In this document: piece by piece, positions 1 to 5,610 of the stretch
How the letters are laid out: every line of letters starts with the position of its first letter
Position numbering within the stretch: the first letter of the stretch is position 1
NCBI GenBank assembly: GCA_022563075.1
Contig: JADFOC010000205.1
Location: 1 to 5,755, forward strand
Length of the DNA stretch: 5,755 bases
Direction: 5' to 3'
Source: Pseudomonadota bacterium
GTDB taxonomy: Bacteria; Pseudomonadota; Gammaproteobacteria; Pseudomonadales; Pseudohongiellaceae
Notes under the pieces: generated by a model
What the model was told of the DNA's origin: nothing
The model's input: only the letters and a program-made list of their open reading frames with translations
Databases searched by the model: none
Program-made: the position numbers and the translations under genes

Positions 1-48
1 GGTGAGCGGCATTATGCCAAATATCGGTAGGTAGCGCTAACCGACAAA

Positions 49-82
49 CCGACTCCTGCGCAGCAACTCTTTGAGGAGTCGG
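49..82 (-). terminator. Possible hairpin terminator downstream of hslR
   Basis: CCGACTCCT (49-57) and AGGAGTCGG (74-82) form a perfect 9-bp stem around a 16-nt loop, about 35 bases past the hslR stop. Read on the minus strand, the stem is followed by TTTGT, a very short T tract. It is therefore a weak intrinsic terminator at best. Read on the plus strand there is no T tract. It may instead be a transcript-end hairpin processed by other means. Confidence 0.4.
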
Positions 83-117
83 AGAAGTTCGATTTGCTTA
101 GCGACACTCGCTTGCGC

Positions 118-540
118 CTAGGTCCGTTGTTTGAACCTTTGAATCAGGCGTCTCTGCTTCTTGTTCGGTTTAGTCGCCGCAGGCCAATAGCTTGGCTGCG
201 CCTTGCGCTGTGCAGCGCTGTGCTGTCGCTGTTCTATGCTTGCCGCCGTCTCTGCATAAAGCAACTGGGCTTGCGGAGCGCCGCGGCGCTGTTCCGATAA
301 GAGCTTGACTTCTACAGTCTTGTCATCGAAACCTTGGCGTAATTTGATCAACATGCCTACTACTATTTCTTTGCTGGGTTTTGCACGACTGCCTTCACAA
401 TGTACTTTTCCGCCCTCGATGGCTTGCTTGGCGATGGCGCGGGTTTTGTAAAATCGCGCCGCCCATAGCCATCGGTCCAATCGCAACCGGCTGAGTTCTA
501 CTGAATTGTTTCTTGATTGCACTTTAGCCATTGTGTTCAT
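118..540 (-). CDS. hslR: Ribosome-associated heat shock protein Hsp15 (HslR), S4 domain
   Basis: Hsp15 is a cytoplasmic RNA-binding protein. In E. coli it binds free 50S subunits that still carry a nascent chain after heat shock and helps recycle them. The 140-residue product is close to the E. coli length (about 133). An S4 RNA-binding domain spans roughly residues 19-70, with the family hallmarks LDRWLWAARFYKTR (21-34) and a G-G-K-V-H segment (43-47). A Gln/Lys/Arg-rich C-terminal tail (about 102-140), including NKKQRRLIQRF, is typical of the family and probably contacts rRNA. The first ATG (538-540) follows the yrfG stop codon directly (TGAATG), so translation is probably coupled. A second in-frame ATG at 529-531 would give a protein three residues shorter. 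Neither start has a strong Shine-Dalgarno. hslO, the usual next gene in E. coli, is not in the 117 bases downstream. Confidence 0.93.
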   Translation of the reverse strand: MNTMAKVQSRNNSVELSRLRLDRWLWAARFYKTRAIAKQAIEGGKVHCEGSRAKPSKEIVVGMLIKLRQGFDDKTVEVKLLSEQRRGAPQAQLLYAETAASIEQRQHSAAQRKAQPSYWPAATKPNKKQRRLIQRFKQRT

Positions 541-1209
541 TCACTCTAAATCATGTTGGGATGGCATGATGTGGCCGAAATCTTCTACCTGTGGAAATTC
601 AGCTGGACTGAGTGAGGGTCGCTGACTGTCTGGTTGTTTGATGGCATACAGATGTTTGATGCCTTCTTTTTTTGCCTGTCGCAGCACTGGCAGGGAATCA
701 TCGAACAGTAGAGTACGCTCTGGCCGGTATGCTTCCAATTGTTGCAGGCTTTTCCAAAAGCCGTGATTTTCCTTGGCCAGTTTCAGGCTGTGGGAACTAA
801 TACATTGATGAAAGTAAACATCGATGCCAGTGTGGCGCAACTTTATTTGCATGCTGGCAGGATGTGCATTGGTGATCAGTAGTAGCCTCTTATTGCTGAG
901 TTGTAATTGCTTAAGCAGAGTTTTTACATTTGGCCGCACTGTAATCTTGTTTTTAATCGTCGATTTCAGAGCGACGAGATCCAGCTTGAGTTTCTGTTCC
1001 CAGTAATCCAGACAGTACCAATCCAGTGTGCCATGCACTTCCGCATACTTGCAATTAATGATTTCCCTGGCAGCGTCTGCGCTAACACCGTGAGTCTTGC
1101 CATATACCTTTGGCACCAGCACTTGCCAAAAATAGTTATCGTAATGTAGATCCAGCAGCGTGCCATCCATATCGAACATAATGGTGTCGATGCTGGCCCA
1201 GGGTGGCAT
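541..1209 (-). CDS. yrfG: GMP/IMP nucleotidase YrfG, HAD-family hydrolase
   Basis: YrfG is a cytoplasmic HAD phosphatase that in E. coli dephosphorylates GMP and IMP to nucleosides. All four HAD motifs are visible. Motif I is FDMDGT with nucleophile D13 and acid/base D15. Motif II is LLITNA with T113. Motif III is a lysine, K146, in KLAKENHGF. Motif IV is LLFDDS with D170 and D171. An alpha-helical cap lies between motifs I and II and contains the HGTLDWYCLDYW stretch (59-70). The length of 222 aa matches the E. coli protein. The start is supported by GGAGG (complement of 1216-1220), about 6 bases upstream of the ATG. The gene ends flush against hslR, as in the enterobacterial yrfG-hslR order, and is divergent from cysQ. 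HAD substrate ranges are broad, so the GMP/IMP preference is by family assignment only. Confidence 0.9.
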   Translation of the reverse strand: MPPWASIDTIMFDMDGTLLDLHYDNYFWQVLVPKVYGKTHGVSADAAREIINCKYAEVHGTLDWYCLDYWEQKLKLDLVALKSTIKNKITVRPNVKTLLKQLQLSNKRLLLITNAHPASMQIKLRHTGIDVYFHQCISSHSLKLAKENHGFWKSLQQLEAYRPERTLLFDDSLPVLRQAKKEGIKHLYAIKQPDSQRPSLSPAEFPQVEDFGHIMPSQHDLE

Positions 1210-1335
1210 TAGTGTCCTCCGTTAAATTTTTCTTGGCAAGCCGAAACAGGTAATGCAACATGCCACAGTTTATGTGCAAAGCTTACCGAAGCGGAGACAA
1301 AAGTTAAATCTACATCGAAAAAAAATGGGCACTGT
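1210..1335. promoter_or_regulatory. Divergent yrfG / cysQ intergenic promoter region
   Basis: This 126-bp spacer lies between two genes transcribed away from each other, so promoters for both should be here (inference from layout). I see no convincing -35/-10 pair on either strand. An imperfect inverted repeat, TGCAACAT (1254-1261) and ATGTGCA (1272-1278), has one unpaired A and a 10-base spacer. It could be an operator or a chance match. Confidence 0.45.
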
Positions 1336-2166
1336 ATGTGGGACGATCAGCAACTCGATTCGATAAGGGGTATTGCCAATGCGGCTGGCGCGGAAGTGCT
1401 TGCCGTGTACAATCAGGGCGCGGGCATCGATGTCACGCTGAAAGACGATAATTCTCCATTAACCGAAGCCGACAGACGCGCCCATTCGCTTATCGTTGGA
1501 CAACTGCAGGCATTGACCCCAAATATACCGGTACTCTCAGAAGAATCGGACACTATCGACTACCAGACGCGCCGATACTGGAAATGTTATTGGTTAGTAG
1601 ATCCGCTGGATGGCACCAAGGAATTTATCAAACGCAACGGTGAATTCACTGTCAACATCGCACTTATCGAAGAGGGGCACGCGACTCTCGGTGTAGTACA
1701 TGTTCCGGTCGACGGGACTACCTATCTCGGCAAATTAGGTGTCGGTGCCTGGAAACAGGACAGGGAGGGCAATATTAAACCTATCAGGTGTCACGCCATC
1801 GATGCCGGCAGTAATCAGGTAAGAGTCGTTGCCAGCAGGAGTCATCGGGGTGAACTGTTGGATCGAGTAATCGATGCTATCGAGGTCGAGTTCGGCAAAA
1901 CCCAAGTCATTAGCATGGGAAGTTCTCTGAAGATCTGCCTGTTGGCAGAAGGTAAGGCCGATATCTATCCACGTTTGGCGCCAACTTCTGAATGGGATAC
2001 CGCCGCCGCGCATGCGGTCTTGTCGGCGGCGGGCGGAGAAATCTACGATATGCAATTTCAGCCTCTGCGTTACAATCAGAAGCAGGAATTACTCAATCCC
2101 TTTTTTCTGGCTTTGGCTGACGTGAGTTATTCCTGGCAGCGGCTACTTCGGCAGTCACTAGGTTGA
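1336..2166 (+). CDS. cysQ: 3'(2'),5'-bisphosphate nucleotidase CysQ
   Basis: CysQ hydrolyses 3'-phosphoadenosine 5'-phosphate (PAP) to AMP and phosphate. This clears the inhibitory by-product of sulfate assimilation (PAPS reduction) and sulfotransfer. The protein belongs to the Mg-dependent, Li-sensitive inositol monophosphatase superfamily. The metal-site motifs are all present: KDDNSPLTEAD (36-46), LSEES with E69/E70 (67-71), DPLDGT with D89 and D92 (89-94), GSSLK (195-199) and EWDTAA with D221 (219-224). The 276 aa fit the family (E. coli CysQ about 246 aa) with a slightly longer C-terminus. The ATG at 1336 is the only plausible in-frame start near the conserved N-terminus, but no clear Shine-Dalgarno precedes it. 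An earlier ATG at 1325 is out of frame. In E. coli CysQ is peripheral to the inner membrane; no signal peptide or membrane segment is visible here. Confidence 0.93.
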   Translation: MWDDQQLDSIRGIANAAGAEVLAVYNQGAGIDVTLKDDNSPLTEADRRAHSLIVGQLQALTPNIPVLSEESDTIDYQTRRYWKCYWLVDPLDGTKEFIKRNGEFTVNIALIEEGHATLGVVHVPVDGTTYLGKLGVGAWKQDREGNIKPIRCHAIDAGSNQVRVVASRSHRGELLDRVIDAIEVEFGKTQVISMGSSLKICLLAEGKADIYPRLAPTSEWDTAAAHAVLSAAGGEIYDMQFQPLRYNQKQELLNPFFLALADVSYSWQRLLRQSLG

Positions 2167-2219
2167 ACTCATTACTTTCCAAATAAATTCTCTACATTGC
2201 ACAATGTTGTCTATGCTTA

Positions 2220-2235
2220 TCGAAGGAGTCTTCGA
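2220..2235 (+). other. Small perfect hairpin downstream of cysQ
   Basis: TCGAAG (2220-2225), loop GAGT, CTTCGA (2230-2235) form a 6-bp perfect stem 54 bases past the cysQ stop. No T tract follows (ATTAGTGGG), so an intrinsic terminator is not supported. It could be a 3'-end stabilising hairpin or chance. Confidence 0.25.
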
Positions 2236-2313
2236 ATTAGTGGGCCACAACTCTGGGTAAGTCTTTTGCCTGTTATGGCATGTGCTCGTGTGTTCAGATA
2301 GGGATTCCGTAGG

Positions 2314-2333
2314 CCATTGCCACGCTGGCAAGG
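2314..2333 (+). other. Hairpin in the leader of the 86-aa gene
   Basis: CC-(A)-TTGCCA (2314-2322), loop CGC (2323-2325) and TGGCAAGG (2326-2333) form an 8-bp stem with one bulged A. It ends 15 bases before the Shine-Dalgarno of the next gene. TTTT follows seven bases later (2340-2343), so it could be a late terminator for cysQ transcripts or a structured 5' leader. Neither is shown by sequence alone. Confidence 0.3.
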
Positions 2334-2348
2334 ATGATCGTTTTCGAC

Positions 2349-2354
2349 AGGAAG
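2349..2354 (+). promoter_or_regulatory. Ribosome binding site deciding the 2363 start
   Basis: AGGAAG lies 8 bases upstream of the ATG at 2363. The upstream in-frame ATG at 2282 has no comparable site. The stretch 2282-2362 also encodes a Cys/His/Asp-rich run that does not look like the rest of the protein, so 2363 is preferred. Confidence 0.55.
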
Positions 2355-2362
2355 TTGGTACT

Positions 2363-2623
2363 ATGTTACGCAAAGTGCGCCGGCAACGGTCTCATGTCAT
2401 TCCCAATTATCAAGATGCTAACGTTGTTAGAGAGAAGCTGTTACTTGAAATAGCCGATCTTAAGAGCAAGTTGGACAACGTCGGACGTTATCCCACGCAA
2501 AATAATCTGGCCACTGCCCTGACTTTCAAGGAAATGATCTACAGCCGCAAAGAGCTGCTGGTCAGCCTTTCCCGCCAGAAAGATGAGCGAAATATTTTCG
2601 GAGTGGATCAACGCTTGCAGTGA
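2363..2623 (+). CDS. Small hypothetical protein, basic N-terminus and helical core
   Basis: I do not recognise this 86-residue protein. It begins with a basic stretch (MLRKVRRQRSHV). A heptad-like helix with spaced leucines and charges follows (about residues 28-46, including EKLLLEIADLKSKLDNVG), then a second helix-prone segment (about 54-76). No signal peptide, membrane segment or cysteine motif is seen. The start is chosen on the AGGAAG at 2349-2354. Codon use looks like that of the neighbouring genes, and the charge pattern suggests a real soluble protein. A longer reading from 2282 (113 aa) is open but lacks a ribosome site. An antisense frame (2441-2833, GTG start) overlaps it and is less convincing. 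The gene lies alone between cysQ and the repeat protein, on the same strand as both. Confidence 0.6.
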   Translation: MLRKVRRQRSHVIPNYQDANVVREKLLLEIADLKSKLDNVGRYPTQNNLATALTFKEMIYSRKELLVSLSRQKDERNIFGVDQRLQ

Positions 2624-2674
2624 ATCCCACTCCAAGTGTCCATTTCTCACCTCTTCACTGGCTAGACAAGCTAA

Positions 2675-2709
2675 AGCAAAAGGTTTAGCGTCCTTTGAAG
2701 CTGGTTTTT
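2675..2709 (+). terminator. Weak terminator candidate after the 86-aa gene
   Basis: AGC plus AAAGG (2675-2683) can pair with CCTTT plus GCT (2692-2702) across an internal bulge, followed by GGTTTTT. A competing perfect 6-bp hairpin, GCTAAA (2670-2675) with TTTAGC (2684-2689), uses the same bases but is not followed directly by T residues. Both are A/T-rich and weak. Confidence 0.25.
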
Positions 2710-2786
2710 GTTTATTCAGAGTCCTCAAGCCTTTCTGATTAAGCTCTATTCTAAAGAAAATCAATGAAGCAGCGAGGGGCCCACCG

Positions 2787-3197
2787 ATGTCTTTCAAGTC
2801 ATTTTCCAAGATTGTCAGCTGGTGTTTCTTCACATTGCTATTGTCAATCGCTCACGTCCCTGGCGGCTCCTATGCGATAGACCATGATCCACCGCCCGAT
2901 GATCCTGGCCTTGATGACCCCAACGCCCCCCAAGACCCTGGCGATGAACCCCCACCGCCGAACGCAGGTGATCTGGCAGATTTCGGTGCCGATGACCTTG
3001 GCGAGCTAGATCCTGATGCCGTCGGTGGTTTTACCGACAGCCACATCGACAATCTTGATCCCACCGCCGTAGCAGGATTCACCAGCGAGCATATCCAAAA
3101 TTTGGATCCGATGGTCGTTGCTGGTTTCGGGTCAGACCATATTGCAGCTCTGGATGATATGGCCTTCGGTGGCTTCAACGCTGATCAATATCGATAA
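2787..3197 (+). CDS. Repeat protein, N-terminal segment (first frame)
   Basis: This 136-aa segment is what would be translated without correction. It holds a signal peptide with a lysine-containing N-region and a hydrophobic core around WCFFTLLLSIAHV, with SYA before the likely cut at 30/31. A linker rich in Asp and Pro (DPPPDDPG, DEPPPPNAG) follows. Then come repeat units 1-4 complete (64-127) and the start of unit 5. It stops two codons past the point where unit 5 loses phase. The product could be exported, but it would lack six of the ten repeats and the whole tail. Confidence 0.6.
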   Translation: MSFKSFSKIVSWCFFTLLLSIAHVPGGSYAIDHDPPPDDPGLDDPNAPQDPGDEPPPPNAGDLADFGADDLGELDPDAVGGFTDSHIDNLDPTAVAGFTSEHIQNLDPMVVAGFGSDHIAALDDMAFGGFNADQYR

Positions 3198-3456
3198 TCT
3201 CGATCCCCTGGCATTTAACGGATTTGATGCCGTCCAGCTGGCTAATATTCCATCGGATGCCATCGATGATTTTGATTCGGCTCAAGTCATGGAACTGGGT
3301 CACGATGCGGTGGGTGGCTTTAGCATTGATCAGTTTCAGAGTTTAGATGCTGATGCACTCGGCGGTTTTGATCGCGACAACCTGGGTGGCCTGGATGAAG
3401 AGATATTTCGAAATTTGAACACTGAGGATCTTGCTATTCTGGACCCTATCGAAATA
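2976..3456 (+). repeat. Ten tandem 16-residue (48-bp) coding repeats
   Basis: The consensus by eye is [GA]GF[TDS]xx[HQ][IL]xNLDPxA[VF], with hydrophobic positions 3, 8, 11, 15 and 16 and D-P at 12-13. Example units are GGFTDSHIDNLDPTAV and AGFTSEHIQNLDPMVV. Ten units span 481 bases, which is 10 x 48 plus the one inserted base in unit 5. DNA identity between units is low, so these are old protein repeats, not recent slippage. The T/S/D cap at position 4 and D-P at 12-13 suggest two short helices per unit, so an alpha-solenoid is possible. Confidence 0.85.
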
Positions 3457-3606
3457 CAGAATCTACCGGACGATGACTTTGCGCATCTGGTAACCAATCT
3501 AGAAGATAACGCAATCACACCAGACGATGTCATGGACTGGCTAGCTGCTGGTTGGGAATTAGATACAGGCACCCGATGGCTTTGTGCCAGGTCTGACAAT
3601 AGATGA
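3190..3606 (+). CDS. Repeat protein, middle segment (second frame)
   Basis: This is a continuation of the upstream segment, not a separate gene. Translation from 3190 resumes unit 5 exactly where the first frame left it (I-D-N-L-D-P-L-A-F). Units 6-10 follow to 3456, then a degenerate unit and a helical stretch with DDVMDWLAAGWELDTGT. After about 3574 the frame runs into non-homologous residues and stops at 3604-3606. An ATG at 3118 opens this frame, but its first 24 codons overlap the real first frame and do not match the repeat. No independent start is therefore supported. Confidence 0.45.
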   Translation: MDNLDPLAFNGFDAVQLANIPSDAIDDFDSAQVMELGHDAVGGFSIDQFQSLDADALGGFDRDNLGGLDEEIFRNLNTEDLAILDPIEIQNLPDDDFAHLVTNLEDNAITPDDVMDWLAAGWELDTGTRWLCARSDNR

Positions 3607-4147
3607 TCGCGGCGCGGTGGTGCTGACCACCGACGACGGTTATCAGATTCCGCTGCTGCCAGCACCAAGAGATCCGGATGAAATTGTAGATCTACTGTCT
3701 GGTACAGAAGTCATAATCGATGCAGGCGGTGAAACAACGATTACCAAACCTGAAGGCTTCTTCAGTGATCCGATAGTCGGAAAGTTCGATCCTTTGGTCG
3801 AATTATCGGATGAGGCGCCCGGTCTCCACCGAATGGGCGACGGTCCGGATCAGGAAATACTCATCGTGTATGCAGATGGCACTGCGCAACGATTTCTGCC
3901 CGCTATTCAGTCGCCCAGTGCATTCGATCAGGCAGCCAGCGCAATTCCTGGCCTCGACAATGTGCAATTCAATACCGATGGCTCGATCAGTATAAGATAT
4001 GAGGGGGAGGATCTCACTCCTAGACCCGATTTTGACGTGGAGCCGGGTACGGCCGATGGCAATGCAACGCCCATGTTGACGCAGGAGGGTGAGAGATTTT
4101 TCTTTACCGATAGCGACGGCAGTCCTCAGGAATTTTTTGTGACCTAA
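3584..4147 (+). CDS. Repeat protein, C-terminal beta-rich segment (third frame)
   Basis: This segment carries the acidic, beta-rich tail. The frame is open from 3563, and sense continues back through DGFVPGLTIDDRG to the CCC run at 3572-3574, so the GTG at 3584 is probably only an internal codon. Three D-G turns, each preceded by a hydrophobic strand (AVVLTTDDG, EILIVYADG, RFFFTDSDG), fall exactly 80 residues apart. The first two are followed by L-P-A at the same distance. No catalytic motif, cysteine or membrane anchor is visible. The tail ends ten residues into its third module. Confidence 0.5.
   Translation: MPGLTIDDRGAVVLTTDDGYQIPLLPAPRDPDEIVDLLSGTEVIIDAGGETTITKPEGFFSDPIVGKFDPLVELSDEAPGLHRMGDGPDQEILIVYADGTAQRFLPAIQSPSAFDQAASAIPGLDNVQFNTDGSISIRYEGEDLTPRPDFDVEPGTADGNATPMLTQEGERFFFTDSDGSPQEFFVT
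3635..4144 (+). repeat. 80-residue (240-bp) module, two copies plus a truncated third
   Basis: Module A (3635-3874) and module B (3875-4114) both begin with D-G, then L-P-A at residues 8-10 and P at 14. Further on both have a Val-led strand with a G turn, an E-G pair, and F-D. A third D-G starts at 4115 and the protein ends ten residues later. Overall identity is low, and gaps are needed inside the modules. The call rests on exact 240-base spacing of the anchors and their shared order. Confidence 0.55.
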
Positions 4148-4174
4148 ATATTGTAAAATTATTGGGAATGGGCG

Positions 4175-4345
4175 ATGCTCAAATTTTGGAAGAAAAGTTT
4201 TTCTGAAAATCGCTTTGGCAGATCAGCTCGACATTCGAAAGATCCAATAGTTAGCGTTAGGGAGGCACTCTTACTGATGGAAGGGCGAACGCGGCGCCGG
4301 GTCGGCAAAATCAATGTTCAACTAAACAGGTTTGACCAAATTTAA
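4175..4345 (+). CDS. Possible 56-aa basic small protein
   Basis: An ATG at 4175-4177 opens a 56-residue frame that ends with TAA at 4343-4345, two bases before the ATG of the serine hydrolase gene. The product is basic. It starts MLKFWKKSFSENRF, has a helix-prone VREALLLMEGRTRRR in the middle and ends NVQLNRFDQI. Only a weak ribosome site (GGGA at 4164-4167) precedes it. Rare Arg and Ile codons (AGA, AGG, CGA, ATA) are frequent, which weakens the case. If real, its position suggests translational coupling to the hydrolase; otherwise this is plain leader sequence. I recognise no family. Confidence 0.25.
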   Translation: MLKFWKKSFSENRFGRSARHSKDPIVSVREALLLMEGRTRRRVGKINVQLNRFDQI

Positions 4346-4347
4346 CC

Positions 4348-5610
4348 ATGATGCGGAATCTAAGCGCTCTAACTATCGTATCGATTATCACCTTGACTAT
4401 GTTGCCGATGGCTAACGCGCAACGTATCAGTTTCGCCTTACCCGACAGTGTTGGAATGTCGATTTCGGCACTGGATGCAGCAACCCAACGACTGCAGCAA
4501 CACATCGATGCAGGAGACATAGCCGGAGTTGTTGCTGCCGTAACCAGAGATGGGAAGCTGGTCTATTTCGAGTCTTTAGGTCAGATGGATCTTGAGCAGG
4601 CAAAGCCCATGCTCGATAACACGCTGTTTCGAACCTATTCCATGACCCGGCAAATAACCAGTGCGGCAGTTCTGCAGTTGTATGAGCAAGGCAAGTTCAA
4701 GTTTGATGATCCGATCAAGATGTACCTTCCGCAATTCTCGGACCAGCGTGTGCTGATGGATTCTTCCAGCACAGACTTGGCCCAAACCAGGGAGCGCACC
4801 GGTGACATCACGGTGGCCCATCTGCTGACTCATACTTCCGGGTTGGGCAGTAGGAGTTCAAGGCTGTATCGGGAAAACAACGTAAGAGACAAGAACATCA
4901 TGTTGGATGAGATGGTGGGAAACGCCGCACGTATTCCACTGTTTCAAGATCCCGGCACTCAGTTTCGCTACGGGATACACGCCACAATTTTAGGTAAATT
5001 AATAGAGGTATGGTCCGGCCAGCCGTTCAATGAATATCTGGAGGAAAATCTGTTGGTTCCACTGGGCATGAATAGCACCATGTTCTGGACCGAGGGTGCC
5101 GATAGAGAAAGATTGGCCATAGTTTACCGACCCACGGACGGACGTCTGTTGCCCTATCAAATCGAAGCGGTGCCGTTCACCACCAGGCCAAATCTAATCG
5201 AAGGCGGTGTCGGCTTGCTGTCCACGGTGATGGACTATGTGTATTTTGCACAGATGGTTCTGGATCGCGGTGAGTTCGCCGGTAGTCGCTTAATGACAGA
5301 AGAAACCGCCAAGTTAATGTATGAAAACGCAGTTCCCGATCAGGCCATGCCTATTGGCACCCGGGGTTACTGGCTGGGCTCGGGTTGGACACTTGGCGGA
5401 TTCAATGTAGTGCTGAATCCAGCGGCCTATGATTTTCCAGTGTCAGAAGGCACTATCTGGTGGGATGGTTCCGCTGGAACCCGTTACTTTATCGACCCGA
5501 TTGAAAACATGGTTATCGTCATCATGGCTCAGGTGTCTCCATCCAGCGGCGGCGGTTTTCGGGAAAACTTCAAGCGTCTCGTTGATGCAGCAATTGTTGA
5601 TCGACGCTAA
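4348..5610 (+). CDS. Exported serine hydrolase, beta-lactamase/S12 family, SMTR active site
   Basis: This 420-residue protein belongs to the class C beta-lactamase-like family (Pfam Beta-lactamase, MEROPS S12), which includes esterases, D-amino-acid peptidases and penicillin-binding relatives. A signal peptide is clear: MMRN, a hydrophobic stretch, then ANA with likely cleavage at 24/25. Family landmarks in order are FRTYSMTR (94-101) with candidate nucleophile S98, HLLTHTSGLG (158-167), FRYGIHATILGKLIEVWSG (206-224) with the probable catalytic Y208, GGVGLLST (286-293), and the final WWDGSAGTRYFIDP (371-384), which stands where KTG-like motifs lie. The general-base lysine of S-x-x-K is Arg101 (CGG, 4648-4650), and the residue two after the tyrosine is Ile, not Asn. 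The fold is confident but the activity is not: it may have altered chemistry or be a non-catalytic homologue. The substrate is unknown. Length is normal and the frame intact. Confidence 0.88.
   Translation: MMRNLSALTIVSIITLTMLPMANAQRISFALPDSVGMSISALDAATQRLQQHIDAGDIAGVVAAVTRDGKLVYFESLGQMDLEQAKPMLDNTLFRTYSMTRQITSAAVLQLYEQGKFKFDDPIKMYLPQFSDQRVLMDSSSTDLAQTRERTGDITVAHLLTHTSGLGSRSSRLYRENNVRDKNIMLDEMVGNAARIPLFQDPGTQFRYGIHATILGKLIEVWSGQPFNEYLEENLLVPLGMNSTMFWTEGADRERLAIVYRPTDGRLLPYQIEAVPFTTRPNLIEGGVGLLSTVMDYVYFAQMVLDRGEFAGSRLMTEETAKLMYENAVPDQAMPIGTRGYWLGSGWTLGGFNVVLNPAAYDFPVSEGTIWWDGSAGTRYFIDPIENMVIVIMAQVSPSSGGGFRENFKRLVDAAIVDRR

Larger units (their letters stand above)
2787..4147 (+). pseudogene. Exported acidic repeat protein gene, split by two +1 frameshifts
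   Basis: Three successive plus-strand frames encode one protein. Frame one runs from ATG 2787 to the stop at 3195-3197. Frame two takes over at about 3190 and runs to about 3574. Frame three continues to the TAA at 4145-4147. Removing one base near 3189-3192 and one C from 3572-3574 gives a continuous 452-residue protein. Its parts are a signal peptide (1-30, likely cut after SYA), a Pro/Asp linker (about 31-58), ten 16-residue repeats (64-223), a degenerate eleventh (about 224-239) and a beta-rich acidic tail with an 80-residue period (about 265-452). AGGGG at 2775-2779 lies 7 bases before the ATG. I do not recognise the family or its function; secretion to the periplasm or outside is inferred. 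The frames stay open and in repeat phase after each break. That fits recent inactivation or sequencing error better than long decay. Programmed shifting is less likely. Confidence 0.8.

Noticed and set aside
1..34. Possible tail of a plus-strand gene entering from the left edge
   Set aside because: Two plus frames are open from the edge, to stops at 28-30 and 32-34. Nine or ten codons cannot tell a gene end from chance.
94..300. 68-aa plus-strand frame over hslR
   Set aside because: It lies antisense to the basic tail of hslR; the Leu/Arg-rich content is a shadow of the Gln/Lys/Arg codons.
2616..2635. Imperfect hairpin over the stop codon of the 86-aa gene
   Set aside because: Seven of eight pairs with a C-C mismatch and no following T tract; it does not meet the standard for a terminator.
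2441..2833. 130-aa minus-strand open frame opposite the 86-aa gene and the repeat protein's signal region
   Set aside because: It starts at GTG, overlaps two better-supported plus-strand genes including the signal peptide, and shows no recognisable domain. The plus-strand reading has a proper ribosome site.
2870..3178. 102-aa minus-strand frame rich in Ser, Gly and Pro
   Set aside because: It is the mirror image of the Asp/Pro-rich linker and 16-residue repeats; its composition is explained by the opposite strand. The same holds for 3336-3668.
3186..3197. Programmed +1 ribosomal frameshift
   Set aside because: No stop codon in the slip position, no CTT-TGA-type signal, no upstream Shine-Dalgarno-like stimulator and no evident downstream structure. 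A second shift 380 bases later would also be needed.
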